From: Staphylococcus pragensis
GTDB lineage: Bacteria > Bacillota > Bacilli > Staphylococcales > Staphylococcaceae
Direction of reading: 5' to 3'
Assembly (NCBI RefSeq): GCF_004785665.1
Contig: NZ_SRPJ01000001.1
Location: 868,001 to 932,000 of the forward strand
DNA: 64,000 nt
Part shown: piece by piece, positions 43,677-54,103 of the stretch
Numbering within the stretch: the stretch's first letter is position 1
How the letters are laid out: each line of letters opens with the position of its first letter
Translations under genes and position numbers: made by a program
The notes under the pieces: generated by a model
Databases searched by the model: none
Told to the model about the DNA's origin: nothing
What the model saw: the letters and a program-made list of their open reading frames with translations, nothing else

Positions 43677-44372
43677 TTAAACTGTAAAGTAATCTTTTAT
43701 TTTTTCGAAAGTTTTACCTCCAATACCTTTGATATCTTTAAGATTATCAACACTATTAAACTGGCCATTTTTTTGTTTATATTCTAAAATTTCTTTAACT
43801 TTTGTCGGTCCTATTCCTGGAATATTTAAGAGGTCACTTTCAGTAGCAGTATTCAGATTTACTTTATTTTGAGTAGAATTTTTTCCATTTGAATTGATAC
43901 TAGAAGGTGGACTAGAAGAATTTTTATTTACATCGTTTTTAGAAGGAACATTAATCATTTTTTGGTCAGTCAACTTTTCAGATAAATTAATTTGAGTGAC
44001 ATCAGCCTCTTTTAATAACTTTGCTTTTTTTAACACATCATTAACCCTATCAGAGCTTTTCATTTCATAAACATCAGGTTTCTCAACAGCACCTTTGACA
44101 TCAACTAAAACGGTTTTATTTTCTGAGTCCTTTTTATCTAAATTATCATCTACACCTTTTTTATTTTTGTGATGATTGTTAACTCCTTGATTAGAAATTT
44201 TACTATCATTATTTGAAGTATTTACTAGGTCATTGTTCAAATTTGTTTCTGAAATATCCCCTCCTTTAAAAAATATTAAGAAAACACCAATTAATATAAT
44301 ACTAATTGCAATTATAATTTGAACCTTCCATTTCAGAATAAAATTCATTATGTCATTTATATTATTAAACAA
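43677..44372 (-). CDS. comEA: ComEA, competence DNA receptor
   Basis: A 231-residue DNA-binding protein outside the membrane. One membrane anchor is at about residues 14-34, then a Lys/Asn-rich linker, an SLBB-like domain (VLVDVKGAVEKPDVYEM) and two helix-hairpin-helix motifs at the C-terminus (LLNIPGIGPTKV, LKDIKGIGGKTF). The ATG at 44381 touches the AAGGAG site with no spacing; TTG at 44372, 9 bases downstream of GGAG, is the better start. The Shine-Dalgarno is in a hairpin (44371-44417). Confidence 0.88.
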   Translation of the reverse strand: MFNNINDIMNFILKWKVQIIIAISIILIGVFLIFFKGGDISETNLNNDLVNTSNNDSKISNQGVNNHHKNKKGVDDNLDKKDSENKTVLVDVKGAVEKPDVYEMKSSDRVNDVLKKAKLLKEADVTQINLSEKLTDQKMINVPSKNDVNKNSSSPPSSINSNGKNSTQNKVNLNTATESDLLNIPGIGPTKVKEILEYKQKNGQFNSVDNLKDIKGIGGKTFEKIKDYFTV

Positions 44373-44417
44373 AAAACTCATCTCCTTATATATATAAACG
44401 TATAAGGAAACGAGTTT
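44371..44417 (-). terminator. Terminator-like hairpin overlapping the comEA ribosome-binding site
   Basis: An 8-bp inner stem (TCCTTATA 44383-44390 with TATAAGGA 44401-44408) and a 6-bp outer stem (AAACTC 44374-44379 with GAGTTT 44412-44417) enclose a 10-base loop, with two mismatches between them. Six T follow on the minus strand. The 3' arm holds the AAGGAG of comEA and the T tract runs into its TTG start, as at comGA. Confidence 0.7.
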
Positions 44418-44427
44418 ACTTTAAAAA

Positions 44428-45153
44428 TTATTTATTAACGACGAAAAATAGTCTTTCTCCATTTTCATCATGATTATTAATATCAAAATCTACAAATGTT
44501 TCAACTTTAGAAAAGCCAGCTTGATTTAATAAATTACGATAATGTTGCTCTTCAAAAGTTCTTTGATAGTGAGACTCATCAAATCTATGATAACTACCAT
44601 CAGTATTTTTAATGAAAAAGCTCATATCATGATAGACACTATAAGGCTCCTCACCAACAATTGCTTCCCAAGCAAGGAAAGTATCATTGGTTTCATCTAT
44701 ATAACATTGATTATTGAATAGCGTGTTCATTTTAAAAATAGTGTGAACATCAAAAATAAAAACTCCAGAATCTGATAGATGATTATATACACAATTAAAC
44801 GTGTGAAGTACTTCTTCATCATCTGGTAAGTAATTCAGTGAATCACAAAATATTGTTATGACATTAAACGTTTTATTTAATGAAAAATCGGTCATATCTC
44901 CTTCTAACCAAGTCACTTGATTAGATTTATTAGCAGCAATGGATAGCATTTCACTACTTAAATCCATTCCCGTAACCGTTCCAATAGAAGTAAGTAACGA
45001 TGTTAAACTTCCTGTGCCACAGCCGATATCTAGTACATCAAGTTTGTCTGTAAAAGGCTGTGCATAATGCTTAACTATAGAAAACCACTTGTCATAAGGT
45101 TGATCTAAAGTTAATTGATCGTATACTGTACTCATTTCAACATACTGAGTCAT
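44428..45153 (-). CDS. yqeM: SAM-dependent methyltransferase (YqeM type)
   Basis: A 241-residue class I methyltransferase. The SAM-binding motif VLDIGCGTGSLT is near residue 39 and FNVITIFCDSLNYL near 95. The substrate is unknown. It is the last gene of the mtnN-rsfS operon, 1 base after rsfS, and directly precedes comEA, its standard place in Bacillales. Confidence 0.85.
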   Translation of the reverse strand: MTQYVEMSTVYDQLTLDQPYDKWFSIVKHYAQPFTDKLDVLDIGCGTGSLTSLLTSIGTVTGMDLSSEMLSIAANKSNQVTWLEGDMTDFSLNKTFNVITIFCDSLNYLPDDEEVLHTFNCVYNHLSDSGVFIFDVHTIFKMNTLFNNQCYIDETNDTFLAWEAIVGEEPYSVYHDMSFFIKNTDGSYHRFDESHYQRTFEEQHYRNLLNQAGFSKVETFVDFDINNHDENGERLFFVVNK

Positions 45154-45154
45154 A

Positions 45155-45508
45155 TTAATAAACTGCCTGTTCGTATGTTTCTATTGGCGCATCTTGATAT
45201 AATTTCTCAATATTGTAGTAATTACGTTCATCTTTATGGAATATATGTACTACAACGTCTGCTAAATCAATTAATACCCAACGAGCACTTTGATATCCTT
45301 CCATACGTTTAACATCGATATCTTGCTCATGAGCAGCTTCCTTAACAGCTCTAGCAATTGATTGTACTTGTCTTTCATTATTACCATGACAAACCACAAA
45401 GTAATCAGTCATATCACTGATACCTTGCATACTAAGAGAAACGATATCTTCCGCTTTTTTGTTTTCTGTCGCATTGACAGCAATATTTAATAATTCTTCT
45501 GAATTCAT
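45155..45508 (-). CDS. rsfS: Ribosomal silencing factor RsfS
   Basis: A 117-residue protein of the RsfS/Iojap family that binds L14 on the 50S subunit and prevents 70S formation when nutrients are short. Motifs DYFVVCHGNNERQVQSIA and GYQSARWVLIDLADVVVHIF are typical. It follows yqeK without a gap. Confidence 0.94.
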   Translation of the reverse strand: MNSEELLNIAVNATENKKAEDIVSLSMQGISDMTDYFVVCHGNNERQVQSIARAVKEAAHEQDIDVKRMEGYQSARWVLIDLADVVVHIFHKDERNYYNIEKLYQDAPIETYEQAVY

Positions 45509-46658
<1,150 letters not shown>

Positions 46659-46949
46659 TTAAGGTAAAGTGATTTCTTTATTTTCTTCAGATTCTCTATA
46701 AATGACAATCATTGAACCAATTACTTGCACAACTTGACTATTAGTAGCCTCACTTAAAGTAGTTGCTAATTCATTTTTATCATCAAAGTTATTTTGTAAT
46801 ACGTGAATTTTAATAAGTTCTCTATTTTCAAGTGTATCATCAATTTGAGCAATCATATTTTCATTAATACCAGCTTTACCAATTTGAAAAATAGGATCAA
46901 TATTATGAGCTAAACTTCTTAGATATCTTTTTTGTTTTCCTGTAAGCAT
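46659..46949 (-). CDS. yhbY: Ribosome assembly RNA-binding protein YhbY (CRM domain)
   Basis: A 96-residue single CRM-domain protein that associates with pre-50S particles. The family motif is KRYLRSLAHNIDPIFQIGKAG at the start and GSMIVIYRES near the end. It sits 1 base after aroE and 3 bases before nadD. Confidence 0.93.
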   Translation of the reverse strand: MLTGKQKRYLRSLAHNIDPIFQIGKAGINENMIAQIDDTLENRELIKIHVLQNNFDDKNELATTLSEATNSQVVQVIGSMIVIYRESEENKEITLP

Positions 46950-46950
46950 A

Positions 46951-47757
46951 TTATTCTCCTTTTAAATTTTTTAGTACTGCATATTTCATTTCTTGAATAT
47001 TTGCTTGGTTTCCAGTCCAAATTCTAAAACTTTCTGCACCTTGATAGACGAACATATCCAGGCCATTATAAATTTGATTTCCTTTAGCTTCAGCCTCTTC
47101 TAAGAAAGGCGTTTTATAAGGAATGTAAACAATATCACTTACCAATGTATTTGGTGATAGATGTTTTAAGCTAATGACATGTTCTTTATTATCATCCATA
47201 CCTGCAGGAGTCGTATTAATAATAATATCGAATTCATCTAAATGAGTCTCAGCTTCTTCAAGTGAAATCGCATTAACATCTAATGTCCAAGATTCAAAAC
47301 GACTTATTGTTCTATTCGCAACTGTTAATTTAGGTTGGACGAACTTGTTCAATTCGTTTGCTATACCTTTACTCGCCCCCCCAGCACCTAAAATTAAAAT
47401 ATAAGCATTTTCTAAATCTGGATATACTTGTTTTAAGCCAGTTACATAACCTAGACCATCAGTATTATATCCAATCCATTTGCCATCTACTATTTTCACA
47501 GTGTTGACTGCACCTACAGTTTCTGATTGTGCATCAATTTCATCTAAAAAAGGAATGATACGTTCCTTATGTGGGATGGTAATATTAAAACCAGAAATAT
47601 CTTTTTCTTCAATAATTTCGCGTATTTGATTAAAACGTTCTACTGGAATATGCAATGCTTCATATGAATCATTCATGTTTAATGAGTGAAAATTAGCATT
47701 ATGCATGATTGGAGATAATGAATGTGAGATTGGATCACCTATTACAGCATATTTCAT
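46951..47757 (-). CDS. aroE: Shikimate dehydrogenase
   Basis: A 268-residue NADP-dependent shikimate dehydrogenase of aromatic amino-acid synthesis. The substrate motif is [10 protein letters not shown] near residue 13, with catalytic Lys in NITIPHKE near 65. The nucleotide-binding motif [10 protein letters not shown] is near 126. It follows yqeH by 13 bases. Confidence 0.95.
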   Translation of the reverse strand: MKYAVIGDPISHSLSPIMHNANFHSLNMNDSYEALHIPVERFNQIREIIEEKDISGFNITIPHKERIIPFLDEIDAQSETVGAVNTVKIVDGKWIGYNTDGLGYVTGLKQVYPDLENAYILILGAGGASKGIANELNKFVQPKLTVANRTISRFESWTLDVNAISLEEAETHLDEFDIIINTTPAGMDDNKEHVISLKHLSPNTLVSDIVYIPYKTPFLEEAEAKGNQIYNGLDMFVYQGAESFRIWTGNQANIQEMKYAVLKNLKGE

Positions 47758-47770
47758 TTAAATTACCACC

Positions 47771-48871
47771 TTACATTATAGAGTTACGTAATATTACATC
47801 AACATTCTTTGGAACTCTAACGATTACTTTTGCGCCTGCTTCAATAGTAATAAAGCCTAATCCAGAAATCATCACATCTCTTTTTTCTTTACCCGTTTCT
47901 AATCGGACTGCTTTAATATTACTCATATCAAAATTCTTAGCATCTTTTGGAGGGGTTAAGACATTGCCAATTTGATTACGCCATAAGTCATTTGCCTTTT
48001 CAGTTTTAGTACGATGAATATTTAAATCATTTGAAAAATAGCACACTAATGGACGTTTTCCACCACTTACATAATCAATTCTTGCTAACCCGCCAAAGAA
48101 TAAAGTTTGCCCTTCGTTTAGTTGAAAGACACGTTGTTTAATCTCATTTTTAGGTACAACAATTTTTAATTCTTTTTCAGTCACGTAATGCGTCATTTGA
48201 TGTGCTTGAATAATACCCGGTGTATCATACATAAATGTACGTTCATCAAGTGGAATATCTATCATATCTAAAGTAGTACCTGGGAATCTTGAAGTAGTAA
48301 CGACATCTTTTTCTCCGACACTTTGTTCAATCAACTTATTAATGAGCGTAGATTTCCCTACGTTTGTAGTGCCGACGATATAGACATCATTATTGTCACG
48401 GTGGTGATCGATTGCCGCTAATAAATCATCAATTCCCCAACCTTTGTGAGCAGATATTAATATCACTTCTTCGGCCTCTAATCCGTATTTTCTCGCTGTT
48501 CTTTTTAGCCATTCTTTTACACGACGTTTATTAATTTGTTTAGGTAGTAAATCAAGCTTATTAGCTGCTAAAATAATCTTTTTATTACCTACAATACGTT
48601 TAATAGCGTTGATAAAAGACCCTTCGAAATCAAAGATATCTACGACGTTGACAATAATTCCTTTGCGGTCAGCTAATCCGTTTAATAAATTTAAAAAGTC
48701 GTCGCTGTCCATCCCAACATCTTGAATTTCATTATAATTTTTAAGTCTAAAACAACGTTGACAAATCACATCTTCTCTAAATAAATTATGTTCTGGCACA
48801 TAACCAGGTGCATTTTTATCTTCAGATTGAAGAGGTGCTCCACAACCTATACATTTTAAAGTTTCATCCAA
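47771..48871 (-). CDS. yqeH: Ribosome biogenesis GTPase YqeH (circularly permuted)
   Basis: A 366-residue GTPase with the permuted motif order. An N-terminal four-Cys zinc finger (CIGCG near 7, CQRCF near 37) is followed by NKLD (G4) near 104, then G1 GTTNVGKST near 165 and G3 DTPG near 218. It is needed for 30S biogenesis. It lies between yqeG and aroE, directly after yqeG. Confidence 0.95.
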   Translation of the reverse strand: MDETLKCIGCGAPLQSEDKNAPGYVPEHNLFREDVICQRCFRLKNYNEIQDVGMDSDDFLNLLNGLADRKGIIVNVVDIFDFEGSFINAIKRIVGNKKIILAANKLDLLPKQINKRRVKEWLKRTARKYGLEAEEVILISAHKGWGIDDLLAAIDHHRDNNDVYIVGTTNVGKSTLINKLIEQSVGEKDVVTTSRFPGTTLDMIDIPLDERTFMYDTPGIIQAHQMTHYVTEKELKIVVPKNEIKQRVFQLNEGQTLFFGGLARIDYVSGGKRPLVCYFSNDLNIHRTKTEKANDLWRNQIGNVLTPPKDAKNFDMSNIKAVRLETGKEKRDVMISGLGFITIEAGAKVIVRVPKNVDVILRNSIM

Positions 48872-49399
48872 TCAATTTTCCTCCCATTTAATGTATCCTT
48901 TATTTTTAAAATAATTTAGTAAACGACGTTCGATTATTCTATTAAATTTCGTAATAAATCCATCAGTTCTTTTCACGGGAACAACCATGATAGTATATAA
49001 ACCATTGCGATTACCACCAAAAACATCTGTAAGCATTTGGTCGCCAATAACAATTGTTTCTTTAGGTTGAATTTGCATATGCTTAATTGCTTTTTTAAAT
49101 GCTTTACCCATAGGTTTACGTGCTTTAAAGATAAAATCCACATTCAAGTCTTTAGAAAAACTTGATACACGTTCTTCATTATTATTTGAAACTATAGTGA
49201 TAGTAATACCTAAATCATTGGCTTTTTTAAACCATTCTTTAACTTCAATAGTAGGAGATTTTACGTCCCATCCTACTAATGTATTATCTAAATCTGTAAT
49301 AATGCCTTTAAATCCTGCTTTTGCTAATTTTTCAATATCAATTTCAAAAACAGATTTAACATAATCATTTGGCATGAAATATTTTTTAATTAACCCCAT
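48872..49399 (-). CDS. yqeG: HAD-superfamily phosphatase YqeG
   Basis: A 175-residue HAD IIIA phosphatase. The nucleophile motif is DLDNTLVGW near residue 39, with motif II VSNNNEERV and motif III VIGDQMLTDVFGG. The substrate is unknown here; plant relatives act on phosphatidylglycerophosphate. The frame is open via GTG to 49408, but that GTG is inside the AAGGTGAAG site before the ATG at 49399. It is directly followed by yqeH. Confidence 0.9.
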   Translation of the reverse strand: MGLIKKYFMPNDYVKSVFEIDIEKLAKAGFKGIITDLDNTLVGWDVKSPTIEVKEWFKKANDLGITITIVSNNNEERVSSFSKDLNVDFIFKARKPMGKAFKKAIKHMQIQPKETIVIGDQMLTDVFGGNRNGLYTIMVVPVKRTDGFITKFNRIIERRLLNYFKNKGYIKWEEN

Positions 49400-49421
49400 A
49401 ATCTTCACCTTTAATATTTTT

Positions 49422-50108
49422 TTATAGTTCAGATATTAACTTTTCTACAATCTTACTTGATGATTGAGCTGCTTTTCCTAAAAATTCTTCAAAAGACATT
49501 TCAGCTTCTCCATTAGCTAAATCTGAAACAGCACGTGTAACAATAAATGGTACTTTAAATTGATAACAAGTTTGTGCGATTGCTGTCGCTTCCATCTCAA
49601 CAGCCATAGCAGTTGGAAATTGTCGTTTAATATTTAAACGTTGCTCCGCACTGCCAATAAAACTATCGCCACTAACAATTGGACCAACTTTAGCAGTTAA
49701 ATCTTGATTAATAACGATTTGTTCAGTTAATTTTAATAGTTTTGAATCTGCACTAAATTTCGCAGGCATTTGAGGTATTTGGCCATATTCATATCCAAAA
49801 GCAGTAGCATCAGCATCATGATAAATCACTTCATTACTAATTAAAATATCACCTACTGCTAAACTCTCATCTAAAGCACCTGCAGATCCCGTATTAATGA
49901 TAATTTGGGGATTAAACTTTTCAATCAATAAAGTTGTTGAAATAGCTGCGTTAACTTTACCTATTCCACTTTGAGTTAGTACCACTTCTTTATTGTTTAG
50001 TTTACCTCTGTAGAATTTTACATGAGCTGAAGTAATTTCACTCAACTCTACTAATTTATCTTTTAAAATAGCTACTTCTTCTTCCATAGCTCCTATAATT
50101 CCAATCAT
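49422..50108 (-). CDS. mtnN: 5'-methylthioadenosine / S-adenosylhomocysteine nucleosidase
   Basis: A 228-residue nucleosidase that removes adenine from methylthioadenosine and S-adenosylhomocysteine, clearing products of SAM use and making the AI-2 precursor. Motifs include [11 protein letters not shown] at the N-terminus, [19 protein letters not shown] with the ribose-binding Glu, and [12 protein letters not shown] with the catalytic Asp. It is the first gene of the operon to yqeM, with an extended -10 promoter upstream. Confidence 0.95.
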   Translation of the reverse strand: MIGIIGAMEEEVAILKDKLVELSEITSAHVKFYRGKLNNKEVVLTQSGIGKVNAAISTTLLIEKFNPQIIINTGSAGALDESLAVGDILISNEVIYHDADATAFGYEYGQIPQMPAKFSADSKLLKLTEQIVINQDLTAKVGPIVSGDSFIGSAEQRLNIKRQFPTAMAVEMEATAIAQTCYQFKVPFIVTRAVSDLANGEAEMSFEEFLGKAAQSSSKIVEKLISEL

Positions 50109-50141
50109 ATTTACACCTCTATCTTCATCTTAGCATAAGCT

Positions 50142-50150
50142 ATTTTATCA
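50142..50150 (-). promoter_or_regulatory. Extended -10 promoter of mtnN operon
   Basis: TGATAAAAT (50150-50142, minus strand) fits the extended -10 form TGnTATAAT with one change. A -35 is not clear. It lies 33 bases before the mtnN ATG. Confidence 0.45.
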
Positions 50151-50227
50151 TAATTTTATAGTCATCACGACCAAGATAAGTTAATTACACGATAAATAGT
50201 GGTTCTTTAATTTTAAAAATAAAAATA

Positions 50228-50258
50228 AGGCTGAGACATTTGATATTTGTCTCAGCCT
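50228..50258 (-). repeat. Type B intergenic hairpin, copy 3 (terminator of pxp operon)
   Basis: A perfect 11-bp stem, AGGCTGAGACA (50228-50238) with TGTCTCAGCCT (50248-50258). On the minus strand it is followed by TTATTTTTATTTTT. It lies 11 bases after the NRAMP gene and so terminates the 5-oxoprolinase operon. Confidence 0.8.
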
Positions 50259-50269
50259 GCTCAAGTATA

Positions 50270-51508
50270 TTAGCCTTTCCATAGAGTGGCTAAATCTTGT
50301 AATGAGAATATTCCAGTAATAATTGTAACTACTACCGCAAGTATACCGAATACTAGCATCCAAGTTGGATGTTTATAGTCTCCGACAACTGATTTCTTAC
50401 GACTTGCGATAAGGATAGCTCCTAATGTGATAGGTAAAATCCAACCATTAATAGCTCCTGCAATAATCAATAAGCTTACTGGTTTACCAATAAACAAGAA
50501 GATTAAAGTTGATACAACAATAAAAATAATGACGATAAGGTTATTTTTATTAACCATCGATTTATGTAACGTTTTTAAGAACGTTGCACTAGTGTATGCA
50601 GAACCAATTACAGATGACATAGCTGCAGCAAAGATAACTACACCAAAGATGTTTTTACCAATAGGTCCTATAGCATGTTCAAATACTGATGCTGGTGGAT
50701 TATCTGCACTTAAAGTTACACCAGTTACCACTACACCTAATACTGCTAAGAAAAGTAACGTTCTCATAATACCAGTAGTTAAGATACCAGCAATAGCAGA
50801 GCGGTTGACGAATGGTAAAAACTGTTGACCTTTCATACCTGAATCAAGCAATCTATGTGCTCCAGCAAACGTGATGTATCCTCCAACTGTACCACCAACT
50901 AAAGTAATAATTGGTAAAATCAATTTAATAGGATGTTCTGGTGCTACTGTACGAACCAATGCTTCTCCATATGGCGGATTAGATACCACCATGACATATG
51001 CCACTACAAGTATCATAACCACACCTAGAATCATTGATACAACGTCCATAATTTTTTGACCACTTTTACTTACAAATATTAAAATAGAGAATATCGCTGT
51101 GATAGCAGCGCCCCACTTAATATCTAGTCCAAACATCGCGTTTAATCCTAGACCTGCACCGGCAATGTTACCTATATTGAACGCTAATCCCCCAAAAGCG
51201 ATTAACAATGAAATGACTGTACCTAAACCAGGTAACACTTTGTTTGATACTTCTTGTCCTCGTAAACCAGTTACTACAAGTACACGCCAAATATTTATTT
51301 GAGCGCCAATATCAATAATGATTGAAATCAATATTGCAAAAGCAAAACTAGCATAAAATTCTGCTGTAAATACTGCTGTTTGTGTTAAGAAAGCTGGTCC
51401 AATTGCTGACGTAGCCATTAAAAAGACTGAACCATAGAGTAAACGTCTATGATTTTTTGTGAATTGGAAATCTTTCTCGTTAGTTTTTGGTTTTAAATTT
51501 TCTCCCAT
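50270..51508 (-). CDS. ycsG: NRAMP-family transporter of the 5-oxoprolinase operon (YcsG type)
   Basis: A 412-residue membrane protein with about eleven membrane segments, of the divalent-metal NRAMP superfamily. It lacks the usual DPGN metal-site motif of MntH in the first segment: the corresponding part reads ATSAIGPAFLTQTAVF. That fits the YcsG subgroup, linked to pxp genes rather than manganese uptake. The substrate may be an organic acid such as 5-oxoproline, but this is inference. It follows pxpA by 11 bases. Confidence 0.8.
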   Translation of the reverse strand: MGENLKPKTNEKDFQFTKNHRRLLYGSVFLMATSAIGPAFLTQTAVFTAEFYASFAFAILISIIIDIGAQINIWRVLVVTGLRGQEVSNKVLPGLGTVISLLIAFGGLAFNIGNIAGAGLGLNAMFGLDIKWGAAITAIFSILIFVSKSGQKIMDVVSMILGVVMILVVAYVMVVSNPPYGEALVRTVAPEHPIKLILPIITLVGGTVGGYITFAGAHRLLDSGMKGQQFLPFVNRSAIAGILTTGIMRTLLFLAVLGVVVTGVTLSADNPPASVFEHAIGPIGKNIFGVVIFAAAMSSVIGSAYTSATFLKTLHKSMVNKNNLIVIIFIVVSTLIFLFIGKPVSLLIIAGAINGWILPITLGAILIASRKKSVVGDYKHPTWMLVFGILAVVVTIITGIFSLQDLATLWKG

Positions 51509-51519
51509 CTTGGAACCCC

Positions 51520-52272
51520 CTATAAGGATTGAATATCAATGCCTTCTTTCGTTAATTTTTTTCTGATTTGTGATACAAAATCTAAAGCATGGGCGCCATC
51601 TCCATGCACACAAATTGTATCGGCTTTTAAATCAATTTCTTTCCCATTTTTACTAATCACTTTATTTTCAGTAACCATTTTAATTACTTGATCTAACGCT
51701 TCATCAGTATCTGTGATAACTGCATCAGCTTCTTTACGACTAACTAATTGGCCATTATCTTCATAACGTCTATCTGCAAAGACCTCTGAAGCAGTCTTAA
51801 GACCAACTGATTCAGCTTCTGAAATTAATAAAGAATTAGATAAACCTACTAAAATTAATGATGAATCAAAGTCATATACAGCTTGTGCAATAGCATGGGC
51901 AATATTTTTATCTTTTGCACCCATATTATATAAAGCACCGTGCGGTTTTACATGGTTAATAGTTGTGCCATGGGCTTTACAAAATCCTTCCAAAGCACCT
52001 AGTTGATAAATCATTAAATTGTAAACTTCTTGTGGCGCAATATCAATATTTCTGCGTCCGAAACCTTTTAAATCTGGTAGACCAGGATGTGCACCAATAC
52101 TTACACCATTGTCTTTAGCTATTTTCACTGTGTCATTCATTACATTTTCATCCCCTGCATGGAAACCACAGGCAACATTAGCAGAAGTGATCAATGGAAT
52201 AATATCTTTATCCCCACCAAATGAATAATTACCAAATGCTTCGCCTAAATCACAATTCAAATCAATCTTCAT
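51520..52272 (-). CDS. pxpA: 5-oxoprolinase subunit A (LamB/YcsF family)
   Basis: A 250-residue LamB/YcsF-family protein. Family motifs are [13 protein letters not shown] at the start, [12 protein letters not shown] near residue 31, [26 protein letters not shown] and ADTICVHGD. PxpA works with PxpB and PxpC to open 5-oxoproline to glutamate with ATP. Its start overlaps the stop of the biotin carboxylase gene, so translation is coupled and the carboxylase is part of the same system. Confidence 0.9.
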   Translation of the reverse strand: MKIDLNCDLGEAFGNYSFGGDKDIIPLITSANVACGFHAGDENVMNDTVKIAKDNGVSIGAHPGLPDLKGFGRRNIDIAPQEVYNLMIYQLGALEGFCKAHGTTINHVKPHGALYNMGAKDKNIAHAIAQAVYDFDSSLILVGLSNSLLISEAESVGLKTASEVFADRRYEDNGQLVSRKEADAVITDTDEALDQVIKMVTENKVISKNGKEIDLKADTICVHGDGAHALDFVSQIRKKLTKEGIDIQSL

Positions 52273-53633
52273 TAAAGCTCAACTCCTTTGATAATTTGAT
52301 GTTTCTCAAGGAATTTAATATCTACATCTTTTGCATCGCCATCAGCATATAATGGATAGCTTAAAACTGCATATAAAAAGTCTGCTGTAGTTGAAAAGCC
52401 TTCAATTACCATTTCATCAAGTGCTACTTTTAATTTTTTAATAGCATTTTCACGATTAGCATCTTTAACAATAACTTTAGCTACTAAAGAATCGTAATAA
52501 GGAGATACTTGATAACCAGGATATAACAGAGAATCAACACGAATATTAAACCCTTGAGGTAAATGTAACTTTTTAACTTTACCAGGTGTAGGTTGGAATT
52601 TCTTTTCAGGATTCTCAGCATTAATTCGTGCTTCAATAACATGGCCATTAAACACAATATCTTCTTGAGTGAATGGTAATTCGCCATGTTGTAGTAAATA
52701 AAGTTGTGCTTGCAATAAGTCTCTATCAGCACGCATTTCAGTTACAGTGTGCTCTACTTGGATACGTGCATTCATTTCGATGAAGTAATGTGCATCTTCT
52801 GTAACTAAGAATTCAATTGTACCTGCACTTCTGTAATTAGAAGCTTTAGCTACTTTAACAGCGTCTTCACAAATTTGTTTGCGTCGCTCTTCTGATAGAG
52901 CCGCACAAGGAGATTCTTCAATTAATTTTTGGTTTTTACGTTGAACGGAACAATCACGCTCACCTAAGTGAACATAATTTTCTTTACCATCACCTATAAT
53001 TTGAACTTCTACGTGTTTTGCTACTGGTATGAATGCTTCAACGTATACACGATCATCATTAAAGTATTTTTGGCCTTCGCTTTTGGCTTCTTTTAATGAT
53101 TTTTCTAATTGTTCAGGTTCTTTAACAATACGGATACCTTTACCGCCACCACCGCTAGCAGCTTTTAAAACAACTGGGTAACCAATTTCTTTAGCTAATT
53201 CTTTAACTTCTTCTACTGAATTAACCGCACCAGACGAACCTGGTATTACAGGAACGCCAGCAGAATCTACAGTTTGACGCGCAGTGATTTTATCACCCAT
53301 CATTTCCATAGTTGTTTTATTAGGACCAATAAAATGGATATCATTTTCTTCAACTTTTTCAGCGAACGTTGTACTTTCAGATAGGAAACCATATCCTGGA
53401 TGAATCGCATTAGCACCGGTAATTTCAGCAGCACCAATTATACGTTCAATATTTAAATAACTGTCTAGTGGGTTAGCTTCTCCAATACAAACAGCTTGGT
53501 CAGCAAGGCTAACGTGTAAGCTTTTTTCGTCCCCTTTAGCGTAAATCGCAACAGTTTCTATGCCCATTTCACGACACGCTCTAATGATACGGACCGCGAT
53601 TTCTCCTCTGTTAGCTACTAAACAACGATACAT
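52272..53633 (-). CDS. accC: Biotin carboxylase (AccC-like) of the pxp operon
   Basis: A 453-residue biotin carboxylase that makes carboxybiotin from bicarbonate and ATP. The N-terminal [14 protein letters not shown], the Gly-rich ATP-grasp loop GGGGKGIR (161-168) and [14 protein letters not shown] near 285 are intact. It is followed by the pxpA gene and preceded by its carrier. No carboxyltransferase (accA/accD) is nearby, so it probably serves KipI/KipA rather than, or besides, fatty-acid synthesis. TTG at 53639 is an alternative start; ATG at 53633 has the better spacing. Confidence 0.9.
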   Translation of the reverse strand: MYRCLVANRGEIAVRIIRACREMGIETVAIYAKGDEKSLHVSLADQAVCIGEANPLDSYLNIERIIGAAEITGANAIHPGYGFLSESTTFAEKVEENDIHFIGPNKTTMEMMGDKITARQTVDSAGVPVIPGSSGAVNSVEEVKELAKEIGYPVVLKAASGGGGKGIRIVKEPEQLEKSLKEAKSEGQKYFNDDRVYVEAFIPVAKHVEVQIIGDGKENYVHLGERDCSVQRKNQKLIEESPCAALSEERRKQICEDAVKVAKASNYRSAGTIEFLVTEDAHYFIEMNARIQVEHTVTEMRADRDLLQAQLYLLQHGELPFTQEDIVFNGHVIEARINAENPEKKFQPTPGKVKKLHLPQGFNIRVDSLLYPGYQVSPYYDSLVAKVIVKDANRENAIKKLKVALDEMVIEGFSTTADFLYAVLSYPLYADGDAKDVDIKFLEKHQIIKGVEL

Positions 53634-53647
53634 ACACAAGTTCCCCC

Positions 53648-54100
53648 TTATTTGACTTTAACTAATACTTGATCATATTCTACATTTGTTCCATGATCTA
53701 CAACGATTTCGGCTACTTCTCCGTCAACGTCACTAATCACTTCATTCATGACTTTCATCGCTTCGATATAACCAATTACATCGCCAGATTTAATTTGATC
53801 CCCTACTTTAATTTGAGGTTCAGTTAGCTCTTTACTATCTTGTAAGAAGAAAGTACCAACCATAGGAGATTTAATTTCTTGAGCGCTATCATTTGAACTA
53901 CCATTTTGACTTTGAGTTGAAGCTTCTTCATTTGTATTATTATTTTGCACTGTTTGTGAAGGAGCACTTACATTACCTTGGCTTTGAACGCCTTCTGTAA
54001 AGTCTAACTCTAATTCACTTTTATTATCTTTGAATTTGAAACGTTTAACTCCGTTTGATTTTACTAAATTAATGACCTCTTCTATTTTTTTAATATTCAC
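53648..54100 (-). CDS. accB: Biotin carboxyl carrier protein (AccB-like) of the pxp operon
   Basis: A 150-residue carrier. The biotinyl domain holds K116 in EAMKVMNEV, with Val where most carriers have Met after the Lys. A Gln/Asn/Ser-rich linker lies at about 38-74 and an N-terminal KIEEVINLVKSNG region resembles AccB. It lies 14 bases before the biotin carboxylase gene and 3 after pxpC. Confidence 0.9.
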   Translation of the reverse strand: MNIKKIEEVINLVKSNGVKRFKFKDNKSELELDFTEGVQSQGNVSAPSQTVQNNNTNEEASTQSQNGSSNDSAQEIKSPMVGTFFLQDSKELTEPQIKVGDQIKSGDVIGYIEAMKVMNEVISDVDGEVAEIVVDHGTNVEYDQVLVKVK

Positions 54101-54103
54101 TAA

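Noticed and set aside
50427..50828. A 133-codon open frame on the plus strand inside the NRAMP gene.
   Set aside because: It is antisense to a well-supported membrane protein, has the Ile/Thr/Pro-rich composition of a reverse-frame shadow and no ribosome-binding site.
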